A DNA stretch of 64,000 bases from Nectonema munidae. Its lineage: Eukaryota > Nematomorpha > Nectonematoida > Nectonematidae. The notes beneath the pieces were generated by a model. The model saw nothing but the letters and a program-made list of their open reading frames with translations. It was not told where the DNA came from and made no database searches. The translations under genes and the position numbers were made by a program. Shown piece after piece: positions 52,101-60,030 of this stretch (the first letter of the stretch is position 1; every line of letters starts with the position of its first letter). The stretch is taken from positions 620,001 through 684,000 of the forward strand of contig JAUIRK010000461.1 in the NCBI GenBank assembly GCA_030549495.1, read 5' to 3'.

Positions 52101-54309
52101 GCTTGTATCGAAACCAAGACCTTGCGCTATCGAAACCAGCATCAACCAATACTACTCACGCCCCTTTTTATCAATAGATCAATTTCCTGGTTTTATAGTT
52201 CACTTCTCAGAGCATGATCGCTGCAAATTAAACAAAGACTTTAATTTGTGTAGTTAATTTTACAAGTATTAGGTTGAATTGAGATTTATAATTGCTGATT
52301 TCATTAAAAATACCTAAAATTTAGAATATCTTATACATTTATTTTTTATTGGAGAAAGAATGCTATAATATTTCCTAATTAGAAAGATGTTCTCAGAATC
52401 AATCATTCTTTTAATTTGACTAAGCAGATGGTCTATTGGTGGGAGCGTAGGTTCTCGATCCAGATAGTCTGGGTTCGAAACCCCATTGTGACTATCCCTA
52501 CCATCTGTTCAGCCATGGAAGATTATTCTTGCCTTGGATGCGATACTGAAAACTAGAAAAATCAACTAAATCAAGATAGAAAGAGTTTCTTTTTAATACC
52601 GAAAAAAATTAAATTATTCGAAGTGAATATTTTTTTAATTTTTGTAAACTAAAATAATTAGCTATTACAGTATTTTTCAATCATTTTTAGGATCAGAATG
52701 AGATAAATACAGTTATTTTTCAAGTTATCTAAATGCTATTTTAACTTTCGCACAAAATCTTTATTAAATCAAGACCTAGTAACTTTCAATTTTAACTTAA
52801 AATTGTTAAATACAACCACAAAAATATTTTGCAAGCTTTTTAATATTTTACTTTTCAAATTTTTTTTAAATATTATTCGCTTATATATTTTTTCGTTACA
52901 TATAAATATCTGTAATTTTTGTATGGTTCCTTTAAATTATTATTGAATTTTTGGATGATCTTTAGAATTCTGATTTGATGTTTCGTTCATTTGCATGGGT
53001 TTTACAATTCTTGTATAGCGTTGAATCTTTTGTATGTTTCTTAGAATAGGATTTGTTTCGCATCGATGCTTGCATTTATTAAGCATTAACTAATTGATTA
53101 TTTTAATTGATGAAAACTCTTCTTTTGTTTAAAAATAAATAAAAATTGAATTGAATTGAATACAAAATTTGAATAGAAAGAAATGCATTTATATACATAT
53201 ATATATGTCATTGATAATAATAATTGGTTCATTGTCACTTTTCCTTATAATTAATAGATAGAAATAAATTATTCATTTTCTCAAGGGCATGGATTATTGA
53301 AAACAAGAGAAATAAAAGATTCAAAATAGAGAAATAAATCCGCCAGAGTTTAATCTAAAAAATTCCTTTATATTCCTTGCGGTACTAATTATTATTTAAT
53401 TCATCTCTTCCAGGATGAAAAGTAATATCACGCTTTCAACGCGTATTAACATTTTTTAGACAATTTGCCTTGCAGAAAATAAATAGGGATCAATGCATCA
53501 TATCTCGTCTCTCGATTGACACAGTTCACTAATTGAAAATGAATTTACGAAATGACAAAACTCCAAATGATCTATAAAAGTTCATGCATTCGTTAAAAGA
53601 GCTTTTTTTTACTAAAAAGAGGAAATCCACCTTTGAAGTTCAAATCCTTGAATTTAGAATTCTAAGATTTATCAAAGAGGCTAATCTTAATCCATTTTAC
53701 CTCATATTTCAGTCTTATACGACTCAATAAATCACTTTCAAAATACTCTATCACTTCAAAAACACATTCATTTAAATAAAAATAAAAGTAAATTGAACTT
53801 GAGCACGTTAATCACTCTTATTGAAAGCAGTGTACAAAAACTTCAACCAATAAAAGATCGATTATACGCTTTCAAATATTATTATTATTATTATATTAAA
53901 TTGGACGACATAAATATTACCAAAAAAATTCTTTCAAAGCCAACTTTAATTGAAGAATTATTTTGACTTGTTTTTGTCAATTATCAAAATAATGAATAAA
54001 AGTTTTACTTTCTTTTGCTATTAAAATAATGAAAATATAAACGTGAGCACTTGAGATAAGTCGATTCTTGTATGTTTCATGTGTAACTAGTATTATACGG
54101 ATGCTCTATTCTTTGCCAGGTTGTTGACTGCATATGCCGAGAATTTTTCAATCAAGGAGACTTAGAAAAGATAATACTGCACGCTAAACCTTCAATGGAA
54201 ATGGACAGATTGAACATAAGCGAAGTTCCTAAAATACAATTAAAATGGATTAAGCATTTCATAAAACCACTTTATCACATACTGGCACTTGTTGACAACT
54301 ACTTCTTAA
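27891..54309 (+). CDS. Pde11: Dual-GAF cyclic nucleotide phosphodiesterase, PDE11-like (16+ exons)
   Basis: The enzyme hydrolyses cAMP and/or cGMP to the 5'-monophosphate in the cytosol. The exons join to about 861 codons against 875-933 in vertebrate PDE5A/PDE11A. Order: N-terminal segment with RKSS and RRSS kinase-like sites (exons 1-2), GAF-A (3-5), GAF-B (5-11), catalytic domain (12-16). Seen catalytic features: YHNWNH (exon 13), [10 protein letters not shown] (exon 14, the PDE signature), the third metal Asp in [10 protein letters not shown] (exon 15) and the purine-binding Gln in IQLKWI (exon 16). [16 protein letters not shown] and the Trp after the Gln favour PDE11 over PDE5. The start is the first ATG after an in-frame stop. 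Most junctions keep phase; exons 4 to 5 do not. The last codons are unresolved. Confidence 0.9.
28147..30033 (+). other. PDE intron 1
   Basis: AT-rich; no embedded gene or clear repeat recognised. Confidence 0.5.
30034..30248 (+). CDS. PDE exon 2: linker with kinase-site-like serines
   Basis: The acceptor TTTTGGAATAG fits the phase of exon 1. The sequence [20 protein letters not shown] places two R-[KR]-x-S sites where PDE5 has its PKG-phosphorylated RKIS. The donor GATTGG|GTAAAC leaves phase 0. Confidence 0.8.
30717..31136 (+). CDS. PDE exon 3: first part of GAF-A
   Basis: The acceptor TTTCAAAATTTAG is followed by a basic stretch and then [20 protein letters not shown] and [20 protein letters not shown], which align with the start of GAF-A (..LVKDIS...L..I...DRCSLFLV). 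The donor AAAAGG|GTAATA leaves phase 0. Confidence 0.85.
32790..32942 (+). CDS. PDE exon 4: end of GAF-A with cGMP motif region
   Basis: The acceptor is [32 protein letters not shown] matches ..DPRFN...GYKTKSLLCMP. The family NK(Xn)F(X3)DE motif is replaced by [17 protein letters not shown], so key residues are lost. The donor AAAAG|GTATAA leaves phase 0. Confidence 0.9.
32943..35010 (+). other. PDE intron 4, left part
   Basis: AT-rich sequence without a recognised element. Any missing micro-exon that would repair the exon 4-5 phase should lie here or between 35.8 and 36.5 kb. Confidence 0.4.
35011..35760 (-). repeat. SINE family 3 copy, split by a hAT MITE
   Basis: The tRNA-like head is on the right (minus strand): AAGGTCAGGGGTTCGATCCC carries box B. 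The tail part lies at 35011-35096 (ATGCTCGCATTATGC, GTTTTTAAGAGTCGGG). The uninterrupted copy at 46.6 kb has these two parts contiguous, so about 600 bp was inserted here. Confidence 0.7.
35097..35697. mobile_element. hAT-type MITE nested in SINE family 3
   Basis: The left end reads CAATGTTCCCACTAATT and the right end, inverted, CGAGGTTCCCTCTAAGCTGC, resembling the GTTCCCTCTAAGCTG ends of a widespread hAT group. The right subterminal region repeats CTGCGCA motifs. The interior is non-coding and AT-rich. A target duplication is not clean. Confidence 0.6.
36519..36619 (+). CDS. PDE exon 5: GAF-A/GAF-B connecting helix
   Basis: [20 protein letters not shown] aligns with ..YLPFCGIAISNAQLF.. and is followed by [10 protein letters not shown]. 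The donor AGCACA|GTAATA fits exon 6. The acceptor (TTTATAATATAG) gives phase 2, which conflicts with exon 4, so the exact left boundary is uncertain. Confidence 0.7.
36763..36897 (+). repeat. SINE family 1, in PDE intron 5
   Basis: GTGAGTAAGGTTGGTTAGAT, then TGTGTTCGATTCCGCAT (box B), TTTCCTCATAGTTCGATGG, with a short internal deletion that removes the CAATTG palindrome, then TTCTCGATGAAAACACCCCA and ACCTTTACCTTTACTTT. Confidence 0.8.
37490..37622 (-). repeat. SINE family 2 (tRNA-derived), in PDE intron 5
   Basis: On the minus strand it begins GGCAGATGGCCTAGTGGAAA (box A), has GGTCTGGGTTCGATTCCTGA (box B), continues TGACCATCCTTACCATCTG and ends in CTAAAAAAAAA. A second copy lies at 52.4 kb. 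Confidence 0.8.
38607..38741 (+). CDS. PDE exon 6: start of GAF-B
   Basis: The acceptor is [37 protein letters not shown] and [19 protein letters not shown] match ..LLEVVNDLFEEQTDLEKIVKK..C.RCSVLLLED. The donor GAAGAG|GTAATG leaves phase 0. Confidence 0.88.
40162..40226 (+). CDS. PDE exon 7: GAF-B
   Basis: The acceptor is TTTATATGTTTATAG. It encodes [20 protein letters not shown] in the variable strand/loop region of GAF-B. The donor ACGCAT|GTAATT leaves phase 2, matched by exon 8. Confidence 0.7.
41011..41086 (+). CDS. PDE exon 8: GAF-B
   Basis: The acceptor is [35 protein letters not shown] then QNFED corresponds to ..SDWLINNSI....LPVNISD. The phase fits exon 7 exactly. The donor GAGGAT|GTAATC leaves phase 0. 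Confidence 0.78.
41087..41490 (+). other. PDE intron 8, left part
   Basis: Non-coding, with a short AGT microsatellite at about 41290-41305. Confidence 0.4.
41494..41632 (+). repeat. SINE family 1, in PDE intron 8
   Basis: GCGTGAGTAAGGTTGGTTAG, TTTTGGGTTCGATCCCGCAA (box B), CTCATAGTTCGATACAAGAG, GCGCAATTGTGCC, CCTCGATGAAAAGACCCCAC. A short deletion lies between the boxes. Confidence 0.82.
41797..43100 (-). pseudogene. Tigger/pogo transposase relic A, in PDE intron 8
   Basis: On the minus strand from about 43090: [62 protein letters not shown] (42660-42600; the PxNTTSxxQPxDQG hallmark at the third catalytic Asp), then a 76-codon block with [14 protein letters not shown] and [12 protein letters not shown]. 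At least four breaks; the HTH N-terminus is absent. CAGTGAAACCGAAAAG at 41797 may be its outer end. Confidence 0.8.
43650..44334 (+). mobile_element. Tigger relic B, internally deleted
   Basis: Both outer ends carry TACAGTG: TACAGTGAACACACTCTAAA at 43650 and, inverted at 44334, TACAGTGGGACCTCGGTTTT, with TA targets. Near the right end the + frame reads [20 protein letters not shown] then [15 protein letters not shown], the conserved tail of Tigger-like proteins. Only this C-terminal tail of the gene remains. Confidence 0.65.
45005..45096 (+). CDS. PDE exon 9: GAF-B core strand
   Basis: The acceptor is [34 protein letters not shown] then TFLILNYL matches ..HIRSVLCVPIWNSNHQIIGVAQVLN. The donor TACTT|GTAAAA leaves phase 2. 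About 16 residues seen in homologues (the DPRF..GF segment) are missing between exons 8 and 9. Confidence 0.85.
45677..45725 (+). CDS. PDE exon 10: GAF-B end
   Basis: A 49-nt exon: the acceptor AACAATTAAAAG, then [16 protein letters not shown] matching ..KPFDDADQRLFEAF. The donor CTAAAG|GTATGA. It exactly bridges the phases of exons 9 and 11, which is strong support despite its size. Confidence 0.8.
46595..46735 (-). repeat. SINE family 3, intact arrangement, in PDE intron 10
   Basis: On the minus strand the head GAGCCTCAATGGTTGTTAGG (box A), TTGAAGGTCAGGGGCTAGGC (box B decayed) and AGGCTCC can fold as a tRNA-like cloverleaf. The body AACTCTTAAAAACAAATTCG and CATAATGCGAGCATAGC matches the split copy at 35 kb. 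Confidence 0.65.
47252..47344 (+). CDS. PDE exon 11: GAF-B to catalytic linker helix
   Basis: The acceptor is [38 protein letters not shown] matches ..VIFCGLGINNTIMYDQVKK, followed by [10 protein letters not shown]. The donor GTTGAG|GTAATA leaves phase 0. A 21-nt micro-exon ALVDDLE (47425-47445, donor GTAAGC) could follow; it keeps phase but is tentative. Confidence 0.85.
48664..48810 (+). CDS. PDE exon 12: start of catalytic domain
   Basis: The acceptor is [36 protein letters not shown] and [18 protein letters not shown] match ..DDIHFDDFSLD...TAALRMFMELGMVQKFKIDYE. The donor TACAAA|GTACTT leaves phase 0. Confidence 0.85.
48900..49052 (+). repeat. SINE family 1, diverged subfamily copy
   Basis: The head differs (GGCATGGCAGATTGGTTGAG), but box B CTGGGTTCGATTCCTCATC, TTCATAGTTTGACATAAGCG, CCAATGAAAACACACACACG and GTACCTTTACC keep the family body. 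It may represent a separate subfamily with another tRNA head. Confidence 0.6.
49643..49750 (+). CDS. PDE exon 13: proton donor and first metal His
   Basis: The acceptor is [33 protein letters not shown] then [16 protein letters not shown] keeps the catalytic proton-donor His (YHNW) and the first metal-binding His (WNH). The donor CTCGTG|GTAAGC leaves phase 0. Confidence 0.95.
49931..50014. repeat. (GAT)n microsatellite
   Basis: An 84-bp imperfect GAT array with GTT and AAG interruptions in PDE intron 13. Confidence 0.95.
50161..50273 (+). CDS. PDE exon 14: HD signature
   Basis: The acceptor is [35 protein letters not shown] satisfies the PDE pattern HD[LIVMFY]xHx[AG]xxNxF and supplies the second His and the bridging Asp of the metal site. 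The donor CAAAAAAA|GTAAAT leaves phase 2. Confidence 0.95.
50685..50729 (-). mobile_element. hAT terminal fragment, in PDE intron 14
   Basis: On the minus strand CAGCGGTTCTTAACCTAAGA followed by CGCCCCCTTTGGGGGCG is the typical end of a hAT group (CAGCGGTTCTCAACCT...CCCCTTTGGGG). The opposite end was not identified; the element may begin near 50.59 kb. Confidence 0.5.
51559..51928 (+). CDS. PDE exon 15: central catalytic domain
   Basis: The acceptor is [31 protein letters not shown] matches ..GSALAQLYGTSATLEHHHF, with the first His of HHH replaced by Phe. [15 protein letters not shown] and [14 protein letters not shown] (third metal Asp) follow. The donor AAAGAA|GTAATT leaves phase 0. Confidence 0.95.
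52018..52164 (-). repeat. SINE family 1, in PDE intron 15
   Basis: Minus-strand copy: GGCGTGAGTAGTATTGGTTG, a decayed box B (CTTGGTTTCGATAC), CCTCATAGTTCGATGGAAGC, CGCAATTGTGCC, TTTCGATGAAAACACCACAT, then three TACCTTT-type units at the tail. Confidence 0.8.
52423..52562 (+). repeat. SINE family 2, in PDE intron 15
   Basis: GCAGATGGTCTATTGGTGGG (box A), GTCTGGGTTCGAAACCCC (box B), TGACTATCCCTACCATCTG, TTCAGCCATGGAAGATTATT and GATGCGATACTG match the minus-strand copy at 37.5 kb. Confidence 0.8.
52570..54119 (+). other. PDE intron 15, right part
   Basis: AT-rich; contains short ATT runs (about 53880) and no recognised element. Confidence 0.4.
54120..54309 (+). CDS. PDE exon 16: glutamine pocket
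   Basis: The acceptor is [24 protein letters not shown], then [20 protein letters not shown] matches ..EFFEQGDRER....LPRLQLEWIDSICMPLYQAL. The purine-clamp Gln and the PDE11-type Trp are present. The donor TTCTTAA|GTAAGT leaves phase 1; without splicing the frame ends 17 codons later. Confidence 0.93.
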
Positions 54310-55074
54310 GTAAGTTGATCTACGTCTTTTTAACTCCTTTCTTCATTCAAGCAAAGAAGTAGAAGAAATAATCACACCAAAGTATGCATAAATATTGAGA
54401 AAGATGCACAAAATTGAAGAGAAAGCAATTTTCTAAACTATAAAATATTTATTATTCGGTGTGACTTAAGCCCATATTTGTCCACAAACAAAAATATGTC
54501 AACTTAATTTATTTCGATTTGGGCTTTCTTTTGATCACTTTTTTCAAGTGTTTGTAGTTCAATGAAATCAAAGTTATTTTATATAGTTAATAAAAAAAAA
54601 ATTTTAAAAATTAATTTTTTCACAAATTTCAAAAAGTCAAAGATAAAAAAGTTGAAGAGTTTTTTAATTTTGACAAATAATAGTAATTAAATTAATCCAA
54701 AATTTTATAAACGTCAAAAAAACGTTCTTTATAAACATCAAAAAATGTTAAAAGATTTTAAGATGAAAAATAAATAAATTAGAAGTTATAGATGAACACA
54801 TTAACCGCAGTTAACAACCAGAGTCACCTACATAATCATCTCGTTATTCTGGTCGTTAACGCATTAAGCTCCAGTTTAGCAAATATTTATGCAGGCTACT
54901 TAGAGAATTAACTAGCACAGTGAAACACTGAACACGTTATTAGACATGACGTTTTTTTTATCTTTTAGCTTAAGAAGAAAGGTCCGTATTCCGCCTCTTT
55001 TTTGTAGGGCTTAAGAACTTATCTAAAATATAGTTGCTTTTGAACTTATCTAAATATAGTTTGGGTTTAAACTT

Positions 55075-55303
55075 TGAAATTTAAAAAATTTCCAAAGTTT
55101 ATGGACAAAAAAGAGATGTTGTAAATAAAACATGTCTCACGTGGTTTTTAATTATAATTTAGAAATTTTTGAATCACAAGTAATATTTTTAAAATTATTT
55201 TTAAAGCCAATAAATACTTTTTATTTTTGTAAATCAATTTATTTTTTAGTCTTGAGTAAATTAGATGTCCAACATTTAATTTAATTTAAATAAATTGTTC
55301 TCT
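55075..55303 (+). repeat. Dispersed direct repeat, copy 1
   Basis: Shares long runs with 56818-57052, such as AAATAAAACATGTCTCACG, ATTATAATTTAGAAATTTTT, TTTTTAAAGCCAATAAA and AATGTCCAACATTTAATTT. The two lie 1.74 kb apart in the same orientation. Confidence 0.75.
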
Positions 55304-56028
55304 AAAATCTCACAAAAAGTGAGGAAAAGTTAACCTTTTTAGGTGCATAAATTAAGCGAGGAGATCAGACAAATTGCATAAAAAGTTATGTTCTATAGGG
55401 ACAATACATCAACTGCGTAGCTTTCTACATAATCAGACACAAAATTAATGCAGCCAAAGGTTTAATAAAATGTGCTCAAATGAGTAAATGTAGATTTGGC
55501 AAAAAAAATTATTTACGAAGAACTATAGTGTTATGGGAGAAATTAGTGCTAGAACAAATCAACAAAGAAGACAATATTTGCCAAGCAAAGAGTTTTGGAT
55601 TCAGGGGCGTCCACATGAACTTTACCAGGATGGATCATAAAATAAAAAATTTATAGAAAAAAATTATTTAAATTTATGTAGTATAGAAGGACAAAAATGA
55701 AGCAACGAAAATCGGTTATTTAAAAAAATATATATATATCCTTTATTCCTGTAGAATATCTATTTTATCAAAACAGTTTTTATGCATACGTCAACAAGAG
55801 TACGGTGAAAGAGTATTTTAGAACATATTTAAAAATATAATAATTTAACTATACATTACATTTAAAACCATATATGTTAGAGGGGGAGGGATCAAATGCC
55901 CTGTTTTAACTTCTATCAGGCGCTCATACTTGGATTTAACTTAAAATAAAAAATTGTATTGTAGAAACATATAGCAGGGTTATCAGAATTTGACAAAAAT
56001 CTCAATTTTATATGAATATTTCTTATAG

Positions 56029-56280
56029 GTTGCTACATTAACCCTAAGACAAAAACTTCTTTTTAAAGTTAAGCAATGCGCTGTCATTCACGAATCTCAA
56101 TACGTTTACAGGGTGGCCAAAAACGCAGTTCTGAAAAGAACGTGCATATTGGGAGATAGGTTTCCAAGGATTGAAATCTTGTCTTTTTCTGAAAAACACT
56201 ATTCTTTCAATCGTATCTCAACAAAATATCCAAACATTTTTTGTCTCATAGAACATGTATGCTTGTTGCTTTGTATGCAT
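56029..56280 (+). other. 84-codon open frame of unknown origin
   Basis: Opens right after an acceptor-like TTTCTTATAG and runs VATLTLRQKLLFKVKQCAVI, then HESQYVYRVAKNAVLKRTCI, LGDRFPRIEILSF and on to a TAG at 56281. Composition is more protein-like than the surroundings. No family recognised. If PDE exon 16 were spliced to this acceptor, phase would instead give the short tail SCYINPKTKTSF and a stop. Confidence 0.3.
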
Positions 56281-56817
56281 TAGGCTGAAAATTAAATTTC
56301 CTAATAATTCAGTATATAAGCATGAAAAAGCTGAAATTTTAAAAGTAACTCACAAATTATTTTTAATAAATAAATTTATAAATATTTCATTTTTTAATTT
56401 TTTTTTCATTAAAAATAAATTTAAATAACTTTTTTTCAATACTTATAAAAAATTTAATGATTTCATTTTTAATTGATTAATTAGTTAGTTATTTGGTTAT
56501 TTGATTAACTACATACTTGGAAAGTTAATTAGGTAAGTTTTTACTTAGTAAAATTTTCTAATTTATAAAGAGCGCGATCCAAAGTGAATAAAGTCAGATT
56601 TGCATGCATCTAAATCTTTTTAAAACACATTTTAATTAGTATGGTATGATTTTTACCACTTTTGAGAACTTTTACAAATCAATAATGTCAATTTTTTCAT
56701 TAGGCCAATAAAGTTATATTTTTTATTTGTTAAAATAAGTAATTTTTATGTTTATTTGGGCAAGTTTTTAAAATATCATATCGTATTTTATCTGTCTTTA
56801 ATTTCTGTTATTATATA

Positions 56818-57052
56818 AATTTTCCAAAATTTCCAAAGTTTACTAACAAAAAAAAGAAATTTCATGATGTAAATAAAACATGTCTCACGGGGTTTTCAAT
56901 TATAATTTAGAAATTTTTCAATCACAAGTCATGTTTGTTAAAATTATTTTTAAAGCCAATAAAATACTTTTTTATTTTTATAAATCAATTAATTTTTTGT
57001 CTTAGGTAAATTAAATGTCCAACATTTAATTTGCTTTAAATAAATTAATTAT
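56818..57052 (+). repeat. Dispersed direct repeat, copy 2
   Basis: Second copy of the unit at 55075; differences are scattered substitutions and short indels. The unit is non-coding and of unknown family. Confidence 0.75.
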
Positions 57053-57375
57053 TTGAAAATTTTCAGCATACCTTACTTTCCTAAAACTTGTGTCAACTTT
57101 ATCAATGTCAAAATTCTGTTCTTACCCCCTTTCATCGCAGAGAAAGCGGAAGAGATTAAGTAATTTGATATAAAAAAAATTTATAAAATAAAGAAATCGT
57201 CAGCGTCAGTTTGAACTCACGATGTTATGACATGGGTTAAATTATTTTATGCTCCAAAGTTTTACGCGGCAAAGTATCACTTAAGCTTAGATGTGTTGGG
57301 ATAAAAAATTTTTGAAAGCCCTTCTCCAATATTAGTTACATATGCTTTACAAACATTTACTCAAAAATCTTTCAG

Positions 57376-57435
57376 CAAGAAAGAAATATAAAAGAAGCGA
57401 TCAATCAACATGAATATTTACAAGCATTTGTATAA
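57376..57435 (+). other. Candidate last exon of the PDE gene (unresolved)
   Basis: After the acceptor AAAAATCTTTCAG, phase 0 reads QERNIKEAINQHEYLQAFV and a stop, like a PDE C-terminal helix. The phase left by exon 16 would instead give TRKKYKRSDQST and a stop. Either an intermediate exon is missing or this is not the terminal exon. Confidence 0.25.
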
Positions 57436-57439
57436 CATA

Positions 57440-59020
57440 GTCTCTTTGAATGCTCGAGGCATCTTTTTCTCTCTTAAATACATTTTGGTTTAATGGCTTT
57501 CTCTCAAAGTAGATGGCTGAGTGTTGTTTTCTAGTGTTTTTTGCTTCTTTTAACATTATTGCCACTCTTTTTATATAGAGCCTTTTTATTGATTCTACGA
57601 AAGATTTATTTAGCTTCAAGAAAACCTAGACTGTCTAAAAATTAAATACAAATAGGAAAAGTTGCGTATTTTGGATCGTATTATTTTACCTCACTTATGA
57701 TTCAACTCTCGAATAAAAGTCACACAAAACCAAAGTGAAATACTTTAATGAAATATGTTTTGTTTATTGAAATTTTATTCTTGTTTAATTCATATTGTTC
57801 AATATTTACTGAATTAATCTTTTATTATCAAAAATCCTATAATTTTTTAGTAGATAATCAATTTAATTAAAAATTCTTTTAGGTATGGTTGAAAAGTATA
57901 ATAGGTCATCAAAAACAGTATATATTTCAAAATGAGATATTGTTAATAGATAGTAAGAAAAATTATTCAGGTCAATAGTATGCACATTAAACAAAAAAGT
58001 GCATAATAGGATAATATAGTGGTGAGAATAATTTTCAAAAAATCGACCCAATCACGTTAACTCATGACTCGATTAGCAACGTCGTACATTTGACGCGAAT
58101 TTCAATATAACACTATATATTCTTTTTATCAATGCTTCGACTTTTGGAATATTTTTACTTTTGAAAGCGTATTCATTTTTATTCAGTAAGTTGTGCATCT
58201 CCAGATGCCTGTGATTTTTCCTTTGGACAAAGGTTGTTGAAGCGCTATAGAGCCATTTTTAATAGCGCTTTATTGATCACTCAATAATCAATTTTAAGAA
58301 TAACCCGTGGTTCACTTATCTTGTAAGTTCGGATTAACACGCTTCCTCTTTATATGTTCCTGTGTTTCCCATTTTTTTAAGTACGTGGCCCGTTTTAGTA
58401 ATATCATATTTACCATGCTTCTCTATAATATTTTATTTTTTCTATAATATTTTATGTTAACGGAAGACAACAATTATTTAAAATGGCTAAAATTAAGTGA
58501 GATTTTATTTAAAAAATTAAAAATAACAATAAAAATGTTATTTAATTTTTAAGTGTCTGTTTTAAGGCAGCGAATGTATTTGTTTCTTTCATACGAACGA
58601 ATCAAGATTTGGATTATAAACAATTTCTTTCTGTGAACAAAGTTTGATGCGAAAGAATCCCACTAAAATTTATATTATGTGCAAGATAGTATGCATTTAT
58701 AAGAAAATAATAATTAAAAGAATGATTTGAACCAAAATTGATTTATTCAAAGCATTTTTTTCTTTTATTTTTAAAAGCATACATTTGTGCATATCTATTT
58801 TGTCTTAAACAACAAAAGTGTGATTTATAAATAATATGTATATCATTGTAGATAGATTTAAATATTTGAAGTTCATAAATATGTAAAAATAAGGAAAAGA
58901 ATTGCATCTTTAGAAAAGTTTCAGCGAAAAAAATATGTGGAGGCTACGCAGCCGCGATGACACACAAAAATGGCCTGACATGCGTAAGGGGAACCTAGGG
59001 ATTCGACGATAACGTTTTCG
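57440..59020. other. AT-rich intergenic stretch
   Basis: Poly(A)-signal-like AATAAA occurs at about 57711. No other feature recognised. Confidence 0.4.
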
Positions 59021-59029
59021 TAACTGCTC

Positions 59030-59075
59030 GTATATAAAAGGGGAAAGTTTACTTTCTATTCTCATTATTATTTTT
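59030..59075 (+). promoter_or_regulatory. TATA-type core promoter candidate
   Basis: TATATAAAAGGGG stands out after a locally GC-richer block (58940-59020), followed about 30 bases later by a pyrimidine-rich TTTCTATTCTCATT that could hold the initiator. The nearest downstream ATG (59122) opens only a few codons, so any product would need splicing or be non-coding RNA. Confidence 0.35.
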
Positions 59076-59329
59076 AGTTTTCAAGGAAGTGAGCGACAAA
59101 AACTTTGAAGTGTGGAAAGAAAATGCTAAATAAATAAATGGATGGATGAGGCGGAGAAAAGAAATGCAACGACAATTATTATATATCATTTTAATATTAA
59201 ATGCATTTAAACTTGACAAAGCATATATTTTGTGAAATATTTAAAAAGTAAATTAATATTTTTATACTTGATATCTGCAAATTTGATTTTTTAAAAATAA
59301 AAATTCAATAATGTTAACTACTTTTAGAT

Positions 59330-60025
59330 CCACCTTTCTATAATATAATCAGATCACACTCCCCTATCATATTTATCATCGCATGAGATTACACTCAGAA
59401 GATGCCAAGTATGGAAATTTTAACACAATGCCATATCAATAGCGCGAAAAAGGAATTTGATACACTAAAAATCTATGACTTTTTTTAAGTATTATAAAAG
59501 TAGCTAATGCAAACCAGGCATTTGCAAAGAATAAAGCTCTTTGTTTTTACTAAATTGCCGGTGACATTGCAAATATATTTCAAAAATCACATTATCCAAC
59601 CCTAAATTTAAGCCTAAAAAATCTTGCAAATATATTTTAAAAATGGCATTATCAAATGTTAAAACATAAAAACTCTTATTCTTAGCAGGGTTAGATTAGA
59701 AAATATACTATGATTCTTTTTTTAACACTCTAATACTTCATTAATAACATAGAGATCATTAAAAATGGCCCTTCTATCCCTTTTCAAAAACACAATGATT
59801 TTTACCAAGTTGGCTTTCTATTTTTGATTTCAAATCAAATATGCAGCAATTGTAGCGGAATTTTATCATAAATGGAAGTAATGTTATTGATTATTGTGAA
59901 TAAAATTATGAGAGGTTATTGGATGTCTTCATCCTCTTGAATGTTCGGAAGATACTCACTAAAAATATAAGGGGTTGTTGTCTATTGAGGTATATATAAA
60001 TTAGTGCATATTTTCCATTATAATT
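59330..60025. other. Non-coding, with short direct duplication
   Basis: CTTGCAAATATATTTTAAAA near 59622 repeats TTGCAAATATATTTCAAAAA near 59566. Nothing else recognised. Confidence 0.4.
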
Positions 60026-60030
60026 TTTTG

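Noticed and set aside
57130-57300. tRNA-like box B (GAGTTCAAACTGAC on the minus strand) hinting at another SINE.
   Set aside because: Box A and a second copy were not found; a single box match in 64 kb is weak.
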